From Pogona vitticeps (taxonomy: Eukaryota > Chordata > Lepidosauria > Squamata > Agamidae): a stretch of 64,000 nt of DNA. This document shows, piece by piece, positions 1-11,800 of the stretch; the stretch's first letter is position 1; every line of letters starts with the position of its first letter. Made by a program: the position numbers and the translations under genes. The DNA is taken from positions 23,872,747 to 23,936,746 of the forward strand of contig NC_135794.1 of NCBI RefSeq assembly GCF_051106095.1, written 5' to 3'. The notes under the pieces were generated by a model. That model was not told where the DNA came from. It saw only the letters and a program-made list of their open reading frames with translations, and made no database searches.

Positions 1-3000
1 AATTCTTGAATAAGTATCTTTATATATTCTGTCAGTAGAGAGAGGAATAGCACCCAAGAGATTCAGCTAAATAACTGAAGAAGTTAGTTGATCCAGTTTG
101 ACAGTGATCAAACAAGGTGATAAGGAGATGACTTCAAAATGTGCCTATACATCCAACAGTCTTCATATGCATATGAGTAAATTGTATCTTTTTATTTCCA
201 CTTTATTCTCTCCCCCCCCCCAAATGGGAGCTGTTCCCTGTAGGATTTTGGTCCTTTGCCTCCGTGCTCTTAAGGAACTTGAGCCAGTCCAACCCCACAG
301 GCGGCAGATACAGCTCATGGGTACCAACCTTTTGGGACTGGGCTGTTTCAGAGTGCAATTGTGTCAGGGTGGGGCTGTGTGTTTTGAAAATCAGTGCCTG
401 CTGGGGTGAAACCAGCATGTGACGCAAAAATCCAGGCAGGTTAGTTTTGCACGGGAAGGGAAGGGTGCTGGTTATATGGGAGCAGCTGTGCGACCCTGGT
501 GGGGAGTGTGCCCCAGCTTTGCCTTGAACTGACACTGTTCCCAAGACCTGTGCTCCGTGTGATTTATTTGCATCTCAACTACTCAGATGCATTGATCCAG
601 TGGTGCTTGCACAAACATGTACTTATGATTTTACCCTGGTAGCTGAATCTTGGAAAGAGCTGGAGGTCTCTTTTCTGGGCGTGCCATCAGTAACCCCTCT
701 GAATAATGACCCCCTCACCCAACCCAATCACACCAAGGGAGAGCTCTTAAGAAATGGGCTGGGGGAAATCAGTGCATGCTTAAGGTACTCGGATTGCACT
801 GTTCACATGATGGGTGCTATAACCTGTTGGACTGCTCAGTGAATTGGGGTTGCACAAGAAGCAGGTAGCGGTCCTGGGCAAGTCTTAGCAGTCATCTAGC
901 CCTTCCCGAGCCCTTCGGTGTGTTTGGCATTTCCTCTTTAGAGCAGCCATTAGAGCAAACTTGGGAGAGAACTGTTAGTATGATAAAGGCTTGGAAAAGT
1001 GCCAGTGCCGCCCCCCCCCCCCCCGGGGCTTTGCATCTTTTCTCCAGAGATTATGGAAGATTATTGGAAACAAGCTCTCCTCTACTCCTGCTTGCCTGCG
1101 GGTCGCCCATCCTCTGTGGTTTGGTGCCCTCTTAAGTACAACTGCTAAGCATGTGTTGTTCTGCAGCTTTTAGAGCAGCATTCTCAGTGTTGCATTTCAG
1201 TGCATCTGGCAAGCATTTCATACTGACAAAGACTAAGCTGAAGAATGCTTTTGCCATAAGATTATTTCAGGTTTCCACCCAGGAATTCATACTTGGATGG
1301 AGACCTGAAAAACTAAAGGCAGGGTAAAAGTGCAGTAAGCCCATACAACCATTTCACCTATGGATCATCCAGATGTGTGTGTGTGTGTGTTTTAAGAAAA
1401 CTAATTAGAATCTTTTATAATACAAGTGTGACAGATAAGTGACATACTTGAATGGATTTTCTGCAGAAGTCTGATGCCTTGGAGTGAAAGCATATAATTT
1501 GCAGGTCTATAAAGCCATCTCTGCTGTTGACGGGCCCTTTGCTAAAGAGGTTTCCTGTGGGGTCACCCCCAAAGTGGCAGGGCGTAGGGAGACCTAATTT
1601 TGTGGGCTGCCAGCAAGCAGCTCACAACATCCATCTTTGTTCATCACCGTGCCCCAGGCGTTGAGCTGATCAAGGCGCGGTGGCCATGTAGGAATCTGTA
1701 GCGGCAGATTTTGGGAAGGCTTTTGTCTGGACTTCAGAGCAATAGTCAGCACTAAGCTTGGCTAGCGTTGTATTTTATCTAGAGTTGGATTAATTCCTGT
1801 AGCAGGGGCTGCCAATGCTTTTGAGTGCCAGAGAAGCTGTTCTTATCTTAAAGGACTCGGACATCAAGCTATGATCTTTTAAGCACAATATCTCTAAACA
1901 CGCTTCTTTTTAACAGTCAGTGGGGCCTGTACACAGCCAAGGTCCGACACTGAGCTGAGGATGCTTTAGAAAGTTAATTTAATTTAGTTTTGTTTTGTGT
2001 CCCTGGTTAGCAATAATTTTATTTTAGCCATAGGCCAACGAAGATGAAAGATTGCAGCCAAAAAAGAATGAAGATCTTCCAGGTCTTGCACAGTTGGGGT
2101 GGGGGGTGTGTGTGTGTTGGGAGAGTCAACAGTGCTGTAAAAGCAGCATTTAGAATTTATTTTAATCCTTTAAGTATATATTTGGATATAGCACTCTATG
2201 GGGAGCACATTATTATAAGAAATATAAAAAGAGATAGGCCCTTCTCTAGTAGCCCACAGCGATGAGCGTATGTTAGGGTGATACGGCTATACCAAAATGT
2301 TTTAAAATGATAATGAACCTTTAGTAATAAATTTGCAACATGTGTTTACTGTTTCAAGGCTTAGTGAATGATGAAGTAATTGACTATAAAGTATGAGGAA
2401 AATACAGTAGTGATTGCAATGTATATTTTTATCCAGATATAAAAGGTGGGTTTAATCAACTTGAAGAAAATTACTGCAGGTTGATTGATGTGAAATTGTC
2501 TCTTACCTCGTTAACTTGTCTGCTGTGAACAAGTATTTTTAAATATATATTTTCTTCTCTTCCATGTCATTGAATATTAAGCAAACGTTGATATTTGGAA
2601 TATCTTCTAGTAGCAGTAAATTATGGGTTTTTATATACTTGAAAATACAGATCTTTTTTTCTTTATGAATCTTTTATCTTTTGTGATTTTTATTGTATTA
2701 TAGAGCCATTTATGTAAGACTATACATATATATAGAGAGAGACTAATTAAGACAGGTTGCTTTTATGGCTTGACTTGAAAAAACATCCAGCTTTCTGAAT
2801 GAACAGAATTCTTGTTCCTACATGTTAAATGCGGGAAATAATCCTTTCCCCTCCACTTTGAAAATAAATATTGAAATTGGGTTTGAATATTTGCTTTGAT
2901 GCAAAGCATTCTAATGAAGTGACATGCCGTGATTTCCCACTGAGGTTGTTGTTTACAGTAAACAGCAGCTGTGGTTGAAACAGCAACCTCGAAGGAGGTG

Positions 3001-3856
3001 TGATGTTGGGTGGGTGGGTGGTTGATTGGGTGGGGGTCAATTAGTTGGTTGGGGCTGCAGGTTCCCCCAACCCCACACTGTAGGGTCCCATAGTAGCAAT
3101 ACCTGTGTCCTTCTTGAAGAGCGGTATCCTTGATGATCCAAGAGATCTATGCATGTGCAACTTGCAGCCTCAGTCTGCGAGGGTCTCCTAAATAGGGTGG
3201 GGGGGTGCAGGGTGGGAGAAACATGCACCGTTTTTATAACATGATGGAATGTTGCAAACTTAATGTGTTTTAACATAATCCAAACCTGCATTGCCTTCTG
3301 ATGGTGGGTTTTGTGTGCTGTAAAAGCGAGCGCCTTGCCTGTCCCCGGCTTATGTCTTGGGTGCTGCGGCCTCCTCTTTGGTTTCGTTGTTATTTTGTGC
3401 AAGGAACATCATGAATTCAAGGGGGTCTTGTGGTTGGTGTGTGTATTTACGACACTGAAAACCACCTTCCTTCAGTGTCATTGCTATGGAGGAGGATGCA
3501 GGTGGTCTAGGAAGAAGAGATTTCAAAGTATTCTGATTTGTGGCTGTTTCAAATATTAGAACATCACACACCAGGAAGCATGCCCCCCCCTCCAGAAGTT
3601 GCAGGCTCCTGAATCCCTGGGGGTCTCAGTCAGCACTGCCAGTGTTCAGAGATGGATGGGAACCCTATTCCCTCTCACCTAGATGATCACAGGTTCCCCC
3701 TCCCAGGCAGAGATCACTCTTGCCTCACAGAGTCACAGTCATTAGGGTTGAGGCCGTATCGCAATTCCTAGGACCTCCCCTTCTGTTATGACTTGCCATT
3801 CTGTCCTTGGGCTTCAAGTGGGGGACCCTGTTTTTTTGTTTTGTTTTTTGTGGCAG
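1..3856. other. Non-coding stretch with no supported gene
   Basis: I see no exon with matching splice sites and recognisable protein here. The content is ordinary vertebrate non-coding DNA. It includes a run of 14 C at 1011-1024, a short GT repeat at about 1374-1390 and an AT-rich part at about 2280-2760. Small open frames on both strands have no recognisable product. Confidence 0.6.
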
Positions 3857-3913
3857 CGATGAGGATGCCGTCTGTCTGGGGAAGACCAGAGATTCAACTG
3901 CCGACAGACTGGA
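3857..3913 (+). CDS. Candidate internal coding exon of an unrecognised plus-strand gene
   Basis: A T-rich tract ending in GTGGCAG precedes this 57-bp segment, and GTGAGTAAG follows it. Both are strong splice signals. One frame is open through it (reading begins DEDAVCLGKTRDSTADRL) and ends in phase 2 with GA left over. That is the phase needed by the candidate last exon at 5935, where the split codon would be GA+A (Glu). I do not recognise the peptide, and 18 open codons are weak evidence alone. It could be a chance pairing of splice-like sites. Confidence 0.3.
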
Positions 3914-4389
3914 GTGAGTAAGATCAGCCAGGATTTGGAATTGCAGAAAAAGGAAAGCTTTAAGTACCTCTGTGTCCACAGGAAAATTAACGCCTGAATC
4001 GGGTTTTGTTTTCTAAAAGACAAAAACGCTTTCAACCACCCTCTTTCATCATAGCAAGGGGCAAAGTTGCCTCCTGCCAGAGTGTTATCTAGCCCTAAAT
4101 AGTCTGCTCGGACTGGCAGCAGTGATTCCAGGTGACCCTCTGCGATGATGCTGGGGCCTGAACCCCTGGCCTTCAAAAGACAAAGCAGGTGCTATTCCAG
4201 TGAACTTGGCAGCAGGCGGTTCTTTTTCTTCTTCCCCCATCCCTGCTATCTTCTCTGTCTTACAAGCCATTGCCATGACAGGTTTGCCAAGAAGAGGATG
4301 GTGCTGCTCACACTGAGCTCTCTCCCGTGCAAGGAAAGTGGGAAGGGCTATTTGGCCTCATCGGTTGCCAAGTGTTCGCCCCTCCGCAG

Positions 4390-4629
4390 GCTGTCGGGCG
4401 CTGCTGTCTCAGAGCCAGGAAGTGCCTTCGAGGGAACATGAGCAGCCGTGGCAGAAAGAAAGTCCAAAACCTTGGAAAAGTCGGATAAACCTTGCTGGAG
4501 AAATCCAGACAACTGGCTGTCACCATGGAGACGGAGGGGCTTGAGCGAATTGATGGGTCTCCAGGAGCGAAAACGACTTCCTAACGATAATACAGCCAGA
4601 TCTTCCCACTCAAAACAGAGGCAGATTGG
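4390..4629 (+). CDS. Candidate alternative first or untranslated exon of the same unrecognised gene
   Basis: The segment starts after CCCCTCCGCAG and ends before GTAAGTTTGG, so it looks like an exon. Reading it in the phase left by the 3857-3913 segment meets a stop, so the two would not be joined in frame. An ATG at 4553 opens 25 codons (MGLQERKRLPNDNTARSSHS and on) that end in phase 2 and could join the candidate last exon at 5935. It may be an alternative first exon, a non-coding exon or a chance match. Confidence 0.22.
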
Positions 4630-5934
4630 GTAAGTTTGGTGGGGGGGGGGGTTGAGGCCATATCGCCATTCCTAGGACCTCCCCTTCTGTTAAGTCTCTC
4701 ATTACCTTGAAAGCCCTATTAGCGTTGCTATCTGTAGGGTCTGACTTGATGGCACAGAACGACATCATGCAGGAAAACTCCCTAGAAAAGGACAGACGCA
4801 GCCTTGCAAGGATTTTTTTTAAACAAAAAACTATGCAATAGATATTCACCCGTTGTGCTGTGCCCGATTTCTTTCCTCCTGCGGATGCTGCGCTAACCCA
4901 CTCAGTCCCCCAGAGGAGGAATATCGTTTTGCTGCTTTTCTTTAAAACCACCTGATCTTCTTCTGTGCTGCTCTAGATCAATTTGTGCTACTTTGGGGAC
5001 TGCTGCTCTCCGCCGCCCCCCTGCACTCGCCTCAGTGCTAATTTTAATTGGCTTATCAGGAGGAGGAGGAGAGAGAAAGCTGGCATGAAGATTTTGTGTA
5101 GGTGAGGAGAGTACATGAGGACACCTAATTGCGGTGGCCACCTCAACCGCTCTGGGACTCTTTGGGCTGCTGGTGACTAGGCTGGGGGGGGGGGGGAGGC
5201 AGAGGGAGGAGGAGGAGGGTGTGGGTGACTCATTCCTTAATGACAGGGATCGGAAGAGGTTGCAGCCAGAGAGCAGAAATAGTTAGCCCTCCAGCTGTGT
5301 CAAAGCAACCCGTCTGGCTCTGGAGTAGGGAGGCGCCCTCTCCTGTGGCCCAGAGGGTGAGGGCTCTCCCTTCTTGGAGGATAATAAAGAGGGGGCTTGA
5401 AAGAAAACTCAGATTCATTCTTTTCTAAGGTGAAGGACCCAGAAGCTTGAATGGTTCTTTCCCAAGCCAAAGTCCTCGGATTACTGGCTCTCAGAGGGAA
5501 TTTTAAGGTGCTGCTCAGTTGGTTTTAAGATCTCAGCTTGTATCTGCTCAGTGTAGTTTTTGTACCTGCTCTACAAGGTACCTGTTTTGTCCGTGTGTCT
5601 GGAATGCAGCCAAAGGCCAGCAGATATGATAACCAATGGGGGTAGGAAGGCTTAGTCCGAGAACGAAACACAGGGGATCCTCCACGTGTTAATGGACTGC
5701 GATTCCCATCATTCCTGGCTGTGACTTTGCCGCTGCAGACTGACAAGAGCTGCAAGGGAGGAAACAATCCGCCCAGGCAGTGGCATGATCTTGGGCACAG
5801 GAAGATGTGCCCTGGCTCTTTAGGGAGGTCTCGCGTTCCAGGCTGCAAAGCAACTTCCCGCCAAGCCCAGTTTCCTTTTCCACCAGGACGTGAATTCCTG
5901 ATGGGGGCCATCCTGCATTTTCCCTCCTCCGCAG

Positions 5935-6070
5935 AGCCTGTCCAAAAGCTGCCATCTCCAAAATCCTCCGCCTTCTGAACACTTCCAATGAGCAGAAGAG
6001 CCCTAATGGGGATGTTCAGTCAGGCTACGGTTCCGTGACTTCTTCCCCAGCTGGAAGCAAGCTGTCATGA
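5935..6070 (+). CDS. Candidate last coding exon of an unrecognised plus-strand gene
   Basis: A pyrimidine-rich stretch ending TCCTCCGCAG precedes it. After one base completing a split codon it reads 44 codons to TGA at 6068-6070. The peptide starts ACPKAAISKILRLLNTSNEQ and ends SGYGSVTSSPAGSKLS. Three AATAAA hexamers follow within 230 bp. The composition looks protein-like but I cannot name the family. It is not the C-terminus of HOMER2, the mammalian neighbour of WHAMM on this side. A GTAAGTG just after the stop could mean splicing continues. Confidence 0.35.
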
Positions 6071-6259
6071 GAAGTAAGTGGCACAGAGAGAGGATCATTA
6101 TTGCCAAAAAGTAACAAGCTGGGTGCATTGAGCACATAAGCTAAACAGTGAGGAAAAAATGACAAAACCGGGTGTCACCCGAGAGGAGGTCCCATGGGGC
6201 TTGCTTCCGAGATGACCTGAACAGGGACACACTGACATGGCTTCCTTTAAAAACAAACA

Positions 6260-6298
6260 AATAAACAGATGATTGCCATGAATAAACCCCAAAATAAA
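6260..6298 (+). terminator. Cluster of three plus-strand polyadenylation signals
   Basis: AATAAA occurs at 6260-6265, 6281-6286 and 6293-6298, about 190-230 bp after the candidate stop at 6070. These would end the transcript of the unrecognised plus-strand gene. A-rich sequence can give such hexamers by chance. Confidence 0.35.
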
Positions 6299-6423
6299 TT
6301 CCACCTGAATGTGAGAAACGGAGTTTTCATAGAATACTGTACTAACATTTTAAAAGGGACAGGCAGAGGTCACGGTGTAAAATAAAAATCAAAGGCCAAG
6401 GTTTCCCCCAGTTTATGGGATAC

Positions 6424-6429
6424 TTTATT
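6424..6429 (-). terminator. WHAMM: Candidate WHAMM polyadenylation signal
   Basis: The minus strand reads CAATAAAGTA here, a canonical hexamer about 2.1 kb downstream of the WHAMM stop. A second AATAAA on the minus strand lies at 7278-7283 and an ATTAAA at about 8182-8187, so shorter 3' ends are possible. The site lies only about 130 bp from the plus-strand signals at 6260-6298, so the two transcripts would meet tail-to-tail. Confidence 0.4.
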
Positions 6430-8527
6430 GTGGAGAATGTAAGACAGCAAAAATGAACAGAGGTTTAACCAGATTCAAATTATCTTTTTTTAAAAGTGCT
6501 GTTCTATGTAATATATTTTGTAAAGCTTAGTGAGAAGAGTTGCACAGCATTATAGTCTCAAATAGGAAAAATATTTGCCCCTACTTCTGAAAACAGGCGG
6601 AAAGCCAATCTTTTTTCTCAGGATGAACTCCTGTCATGCATTTCTTCACCATGAATTAACCTCGTCCAAAGGCCATTTCTGAGTCTTTGGAACTCATGCG
6701 AGCCACCTGTGGGCTTCGTTTTCTAGACCTGACCCTGCATCAGCTTGTGTCCCCATGACCCGCCCAGTCTAGAGTCATGGGATCTGGAGGCCCATCATTT
6801 GCTCTCAAAAGGTAGACAAACGACATTGAGGTAGGAGACAAAGACGCAGCAAATGCACATTGTACGGAGAGACATGCATGTCCACGACTCCCAGAATCAT
6901 CTGGATAGCCACAAAAGACAAATCTGCATAAAACATATTTTGGTGGAAAGTGGTTAATGTAGTCCAAGATGTAGTTCAGGATACATCTTACCTTTTAATC
7001 CTCTAATTAGTATGGTAGAGTTAGATTTAAAATACTACTAATTAAGAGGGACTGGTGACCACTATAATTGAAAGTGCAAGCAAATAAGTTAGGGGAAAGG
7101 ATTTGGAACAGAACAAGAATTACGTTTTTGCAGGAAAACAAATTTCTTTCCTGGTGTGTGTTAGACATGGTCAGTATATTGTTACTGATCTCACCCTTTT
7201 CAGCACAAAAATGTGAAATACTGCAAACCAGATGTTTGTACTGATGAGTACAGGTTTTGTCATTAATTGTAGTTGGATTTATTTCTCAAAGCTCCCTGCT
7301 CCCTCAATAGGCAAGCAGTCTCATTCTCCTCTTGATCTGTTTTGCTATAAAGGCCACCGAGACTGGCCTGTGGGAAGAGCCCTAAACATGATGCAGACAA
7401 GCCGCTGGGCGCCACCCGGGTTTGCTCTGCTGCAGGAAGTGTGAAACCTGACAAGGCCCCTTGATTCGTTCTCTCTTGCATAGGGTCCCTGAAGGGCCCA
7501 CAGGTAGGCAGCCAGCCAGGCCAGGAAGCCCTTGTGGGAGGGGGGGGTCCCAAAACTAGAACCCTTCCCAGTTCTGATCCAGAGGAGTGCTAAGATGGGT
7601 CATCTCAGCCACGGAAGTGCCACCAAAGGATGAGAGGGGAGGGCATACTTCAGTGTTGCCCTGGCTTCTTGAGAAATACCCCTTTGGCACCACCAACCAA
7701 GACACACCTCGTCTAACCAAGTGTTGGGAAAACCACCCACAGTGGGGGGGGGATGAGGGGGGGAAATGGTGAAGAAGGGTAGTGATGATCATCCCTGCCT
7801 CCAAAACATAGTGTCAAATTTTGCTCAATAGTTCATGGATAACTGGCATTATTGCGAAGTAAACGTGTCTCTGTGAAAGTTAACACCAGTCAGCAACCCT
7901 GTCATGGATTCTACAAAATTCTTCAATCGCATACTATACCACTCCCATCAGGCTTGGAACTTAAAATAACTAGGAGTTGATCTCCCTCATTTGCTGTGCA
8001 ATGATTTGTTTTTGAGGGGGTAGCTCTATATATCTGGGATGATCTTTAAAATAATAATACAAGATGCCATATGAATAGCACTGTGTTGATAAGATAATTT
8101 TGGAACAGAACCAAAAAGACCCCTTTAAGAGTTAATAGTTCTGAACCACTGCTGGTGTGGAATCACCAGAAATAATATAACCTTTAATTTCCCTCAAAAT
8201 ACCAACCTTCAGACTTATGCAAAATCCAGTGATGGAGGCATGTTGTGTGTCAGTAAACCGGTTGCCCTGAACTGCTTCACACCGGGTGATCTCCTTCCTC
8301 CCGACCTTGAGCGCGGACCCTCTCTACTCTGGCACCTCTGTCCTCACCCCCCCCCCCCAAATTCCCATGTGCTGCCAAGAGATTCCGGGACCCCCTTCAA
8401 AATGCCAGCCAGGCCTGTCGAGTCTCAGGACAAGCCTTCGTATCCGTTTGCTGTCACTGATCTTCTCGCAGTCGAATCCCAGAGACGCTTCCAAGAAAAC
8501 TCTGAACACAATCTGCCAATGGTTCAG
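6430..8527 (-). other. WHAMM: Probable WHAMM 3' untranslated region
   Basis: This stretch follows the WHAMM stop codon on the minus strand and holds no recognisable exon. It is taken as 3' UTR up to the AATAAA at 6424-6429. The true end could be nearer the gene. G runs occur at about 7540-7547 and 7744-7751. Confidence 0.4.
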
Positions 8528-8829
8528 TTAACTATTCCATTCGCCACTGTTGTGGTCATTGTTTTCCTCCTCTTCCGAATCAGCCGACACTTTCTTTATT
8601 CTCTGGATGGCGGCCTTGATGCTTTTCTCCAGTTCGTTGCCAGAATCCTTCTCGACCTCCGCCTTGGGCTCTTGACTGACTTTCCTCAGCTTAACTCCCT
8701 GCCTTATGGCAGCAAGGATGCTGTCGTTGAGGCCGGGGCTGGAAGACGCAGCTGGGCGGGGCGCTTCTTCCACTTTACGAAGGAGGACCTCTCCACGCTT
8801 TAGTGAAGCTAAAACCTCATCCATGGAGC
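8528..8829 (-). CDS. WHAMM: WHAMM coding exon 10 (WH2-WH2-connector-acidic end)
   Basis: This exon encodes residues 686-785 and the stop. It holds two WH2 motifs (SMDEVLASLKRGEVLLRKV and LNDSILAAIRQGVKLRKV) that bind actin monomers. An amphipathic connector (ELEKSIKAAIQRIKKV) and an acidic tail with a near-terminal Trp (SGEWNS) contact Arp2/3. The acceptor on the minus strand is CCCAG before GCTCC. Confidence 0.96.
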
Positions 8830-11800
8830 CTGGGGGAGGAGAAGAAAACCCAAATAAACGGTTATTCTCAGGTGCAACAAGCCAGAGAGGTAAGGGAACA
8901 AGCGTCCAGGAGACGGGTGGGAGAGAAGTACAAGAATCTAGTACCACATAAACATGAACTAAATGCACCTTAAAATAAAATCAAGCTAAAGGAACAAAAC
9001 CAAAAGTACTGTAAATGAATGATCTTAATTGTAACATTTTCATTTTTGTTGTTGCTGACACAGGCTAACACAAGGACCTGTCTGAAACCTTTTGCTTTCT
9101 TAAGTAGTGTTACTCATCTGTTTTAGCTGAGAACAGAAGAACAGACAATGGCCTCCAGGATCCGTTGGGAGGCTGGGGGGGGGGGTTGAAGTGGGGTGAA
9201 GGCACAATTTTTGGCCCTCTTCTTGTAGGCTTGGGGCCAGCTTCTACAACTAGTCTTCCTCAACCCAGGAGCGTCAGATCAGCTGGATGACCTGCAAACC
9301 TGGTGAACTATGTGGCGTGGGGTGGGGGTTCCTCTCCTGTCTGTTGTTCCCCCTCAACTGGACTCCCTAGGATTGTTCTGTGTTAAAAAGAAGAAGAAAC
9401 AGCCCTACGTATTCACATGGAGAGGAACAAAAGCTTCTCATTGAACAGCTCATTGGCTTCAAGCCACCACAGGTGCCAGTTATAAATTTAGAGGGCGGAC
9501 ACCTGCACTGTCCTCCATCAGATAACACTCCCTGTGTTGGAGGAGGATGGCGAAGACACGGCCACCTGTGAGAGAAGATGCCAGAAGGATAGTTCTTTTC
9601 AGAACCTGTCATGCCAAATACATTTTGAAGGAAGGATCTAGTTACGCAGTGTTATATAAAACATAGAATGGACCCCACAGTTGGTCTCCGAGGCCAAGTT
9701 GGTGCTTTGAGATGGATCCTGATTGGGCCCGACTGCTCTGGCCCCCGCCTGGTTTGTGACTCGGAGGTGTGCATTTGGACGGCCAGGCTCACGCTCGGCT
9801 GGCACTGCCACTTGCTTGTTTTTGCAGCAGAGCGTTTATAAAATGCGGAGGAAACAACGGCCCACCAGACGCAAGGCAAAGGGGCCGGGAGAGTCTTCCA
9901 ATGCTACGGCGTCATGAAGCACGGCAGCACAATGGGAAATGTTGCCCTATAAAGGCAACGCCAAGCGTTTAGGAAAGAGCAGCCTCTCTTTACCTGCGTA
10001 ATGATTAGCTGTGCCGTGGGATGGCTTGTCTCCTTTCCCTGCAGGATTGCCGGCCACCAGAGCGCCTTCACGCACCTCTGTCGTCCTTAAAGAAACAGGC
10101 AAGCTGGCCGGGAGTGGAGGAGGAAGAGGAGGAGGCGGTGGTGGCGGAGGTGGTGGCGGAGGCGGCTGCAGCGATGACACCCCCTCACTCGGCTTGTGTG
10201 GCCCTGGCCCGCGTGGTGATTCAAAAATCTGGACAGAGACCTCTTTCGGGGGTTTCGGGCGCAGGGCTCTAGAGCTTTTGGCTTGTGCCGGACGGGAATT
10301 CTTCGGCACCTTCTCGGGAGGCTTCTTGCTTGTTGACGATGGCTGCGGGGAAGCCCGTGGAGTCCGGCGGGACGCGCTTGGCCCCTGCTTGGCATTCGAA
10401 GGCTGGGCGTGGGAAGTCTTCAGCACAAACTGAGACGGACATTTCTGCTTCGGGTGGGGGTGGGGGAGAAGAATGTCAGCAGGGTTCAAAACATAAGCCA
10501 TAAATAAAGACTGCCAGTGCTGACCAAAACCTACTGAGTCATGTTTGTCTGTCTCTCTCTCACACACAGAAGTGTGTAACTGTGGCATAAACGTTTATAT
10601 TTACTTAGCACTTTTGTGTGGCCTCGACTAGAGGTGGACAGCTTTCTGCCAGCATTCAGAAAGGCAGCATGGCCACTGGTGAGCAATGATGGGCTTTGTA
10701 GTGCAACAATAACTGGGAGAGGAAGATGTTCCCCCATCTCTGCTACTCAAGACTCTGGAAGCTTATACCATCTTTTAATTTTTAAACTATTCAATTACTC
10801 CTTAGTGCCTGATTTTAAAAAATACCAACCATGAGAAGCCATCCTCTTTCCACCTTCAACAGCTATATGTGTTTATGGCTAACATCCTGCTGGTGTAAGT
10901 TAGATATGCAGAAGCGGGGATGACCTTGCTGACAGGGAGAGATTTTTGAGTATTAAAAACATCCTCCATTCCCCTGGCTTCCATGTGCTAAAAAGGATTT
11001 CTTGCACATCAAGATGAGTTACAGGGACAAAGGGAGGCCAAATTTATTTATCGAAAAGTTCTTCTCTGATGGTGCCATCATCGCCCTTCTGGAGGCGTAA
11101 ATTGTGCAACACGATTTGGGGCTATACGTGCGTTTACACATATACACAGCTGTACACCATTGCTCCTCATCCTTGTAAAATGAGTACTGTGTTTTTGAAA
11201 ACTGGAGCCTCCCTTTCTGCCTTAAAGTTGAAATTTAATTACTGCAATTAATGACTTTTAGTGATTGGATAATACATATCACTGGTTGGAGTTGCTGTCT
11301 TTTTAGGAACAAAGCTTAGTTTTGGGGGGGGGTTGTTTTTAAATAAGCAGGATTGGGATATCAGTTGTAAAACCGTTCTTAAGTTTTATAGCTGTTACTT
11401 CCCTGTTGTAGGACCAATATAATTTTAAAAATCTAACAAAATATGTTAGAACAATAAATATTTTTTGTTTATCCTATTGCTTGTGGGTGTTTTTTTAACA
11501 TTTGGTGGCCTACTAGTGTTTGTCACACCACTGGCTTTTGTTATACAAACCGGCTCTCCCTCATTCAACCGTCATAGCCACCTCAAAACATTATTAAGAA
11601 CTGGGCCTTGGTTTTTCTTATTTTCTTTTTCCTTTTGTATCCTTTTAGCAGACTCTCACAGAAAAGCAACAGGGGAAAATTTCCAGCAAGGAATGAGAGC
11701 TGCTGACAGCAACTCACCTCTTTGAAGGTTTTAAGTCTGTCCAGGGTTTTCTGTCGCTCCTGGTTTATCCATGCTTTCTTCTTTTTCTCCTCCTCTTTCT

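Noticed and set aside
1-8500. HOMER2, expected downstream of WHAMM from mammalian gene order
   Set aside because: No segment matching the HOMER2 C-terminal coiled coil (…SFLEVLDGKIDDL…) was found on either strand.
8240-8803. 187-codon plus-strand open frame
   Set aside because: Antisense to WHAMM coding exon 10.
10011-10433. Plus-strand open frame with a glycine run
   Set aside because: Mirror of the poly-proline tract of WHAMM exon 9.
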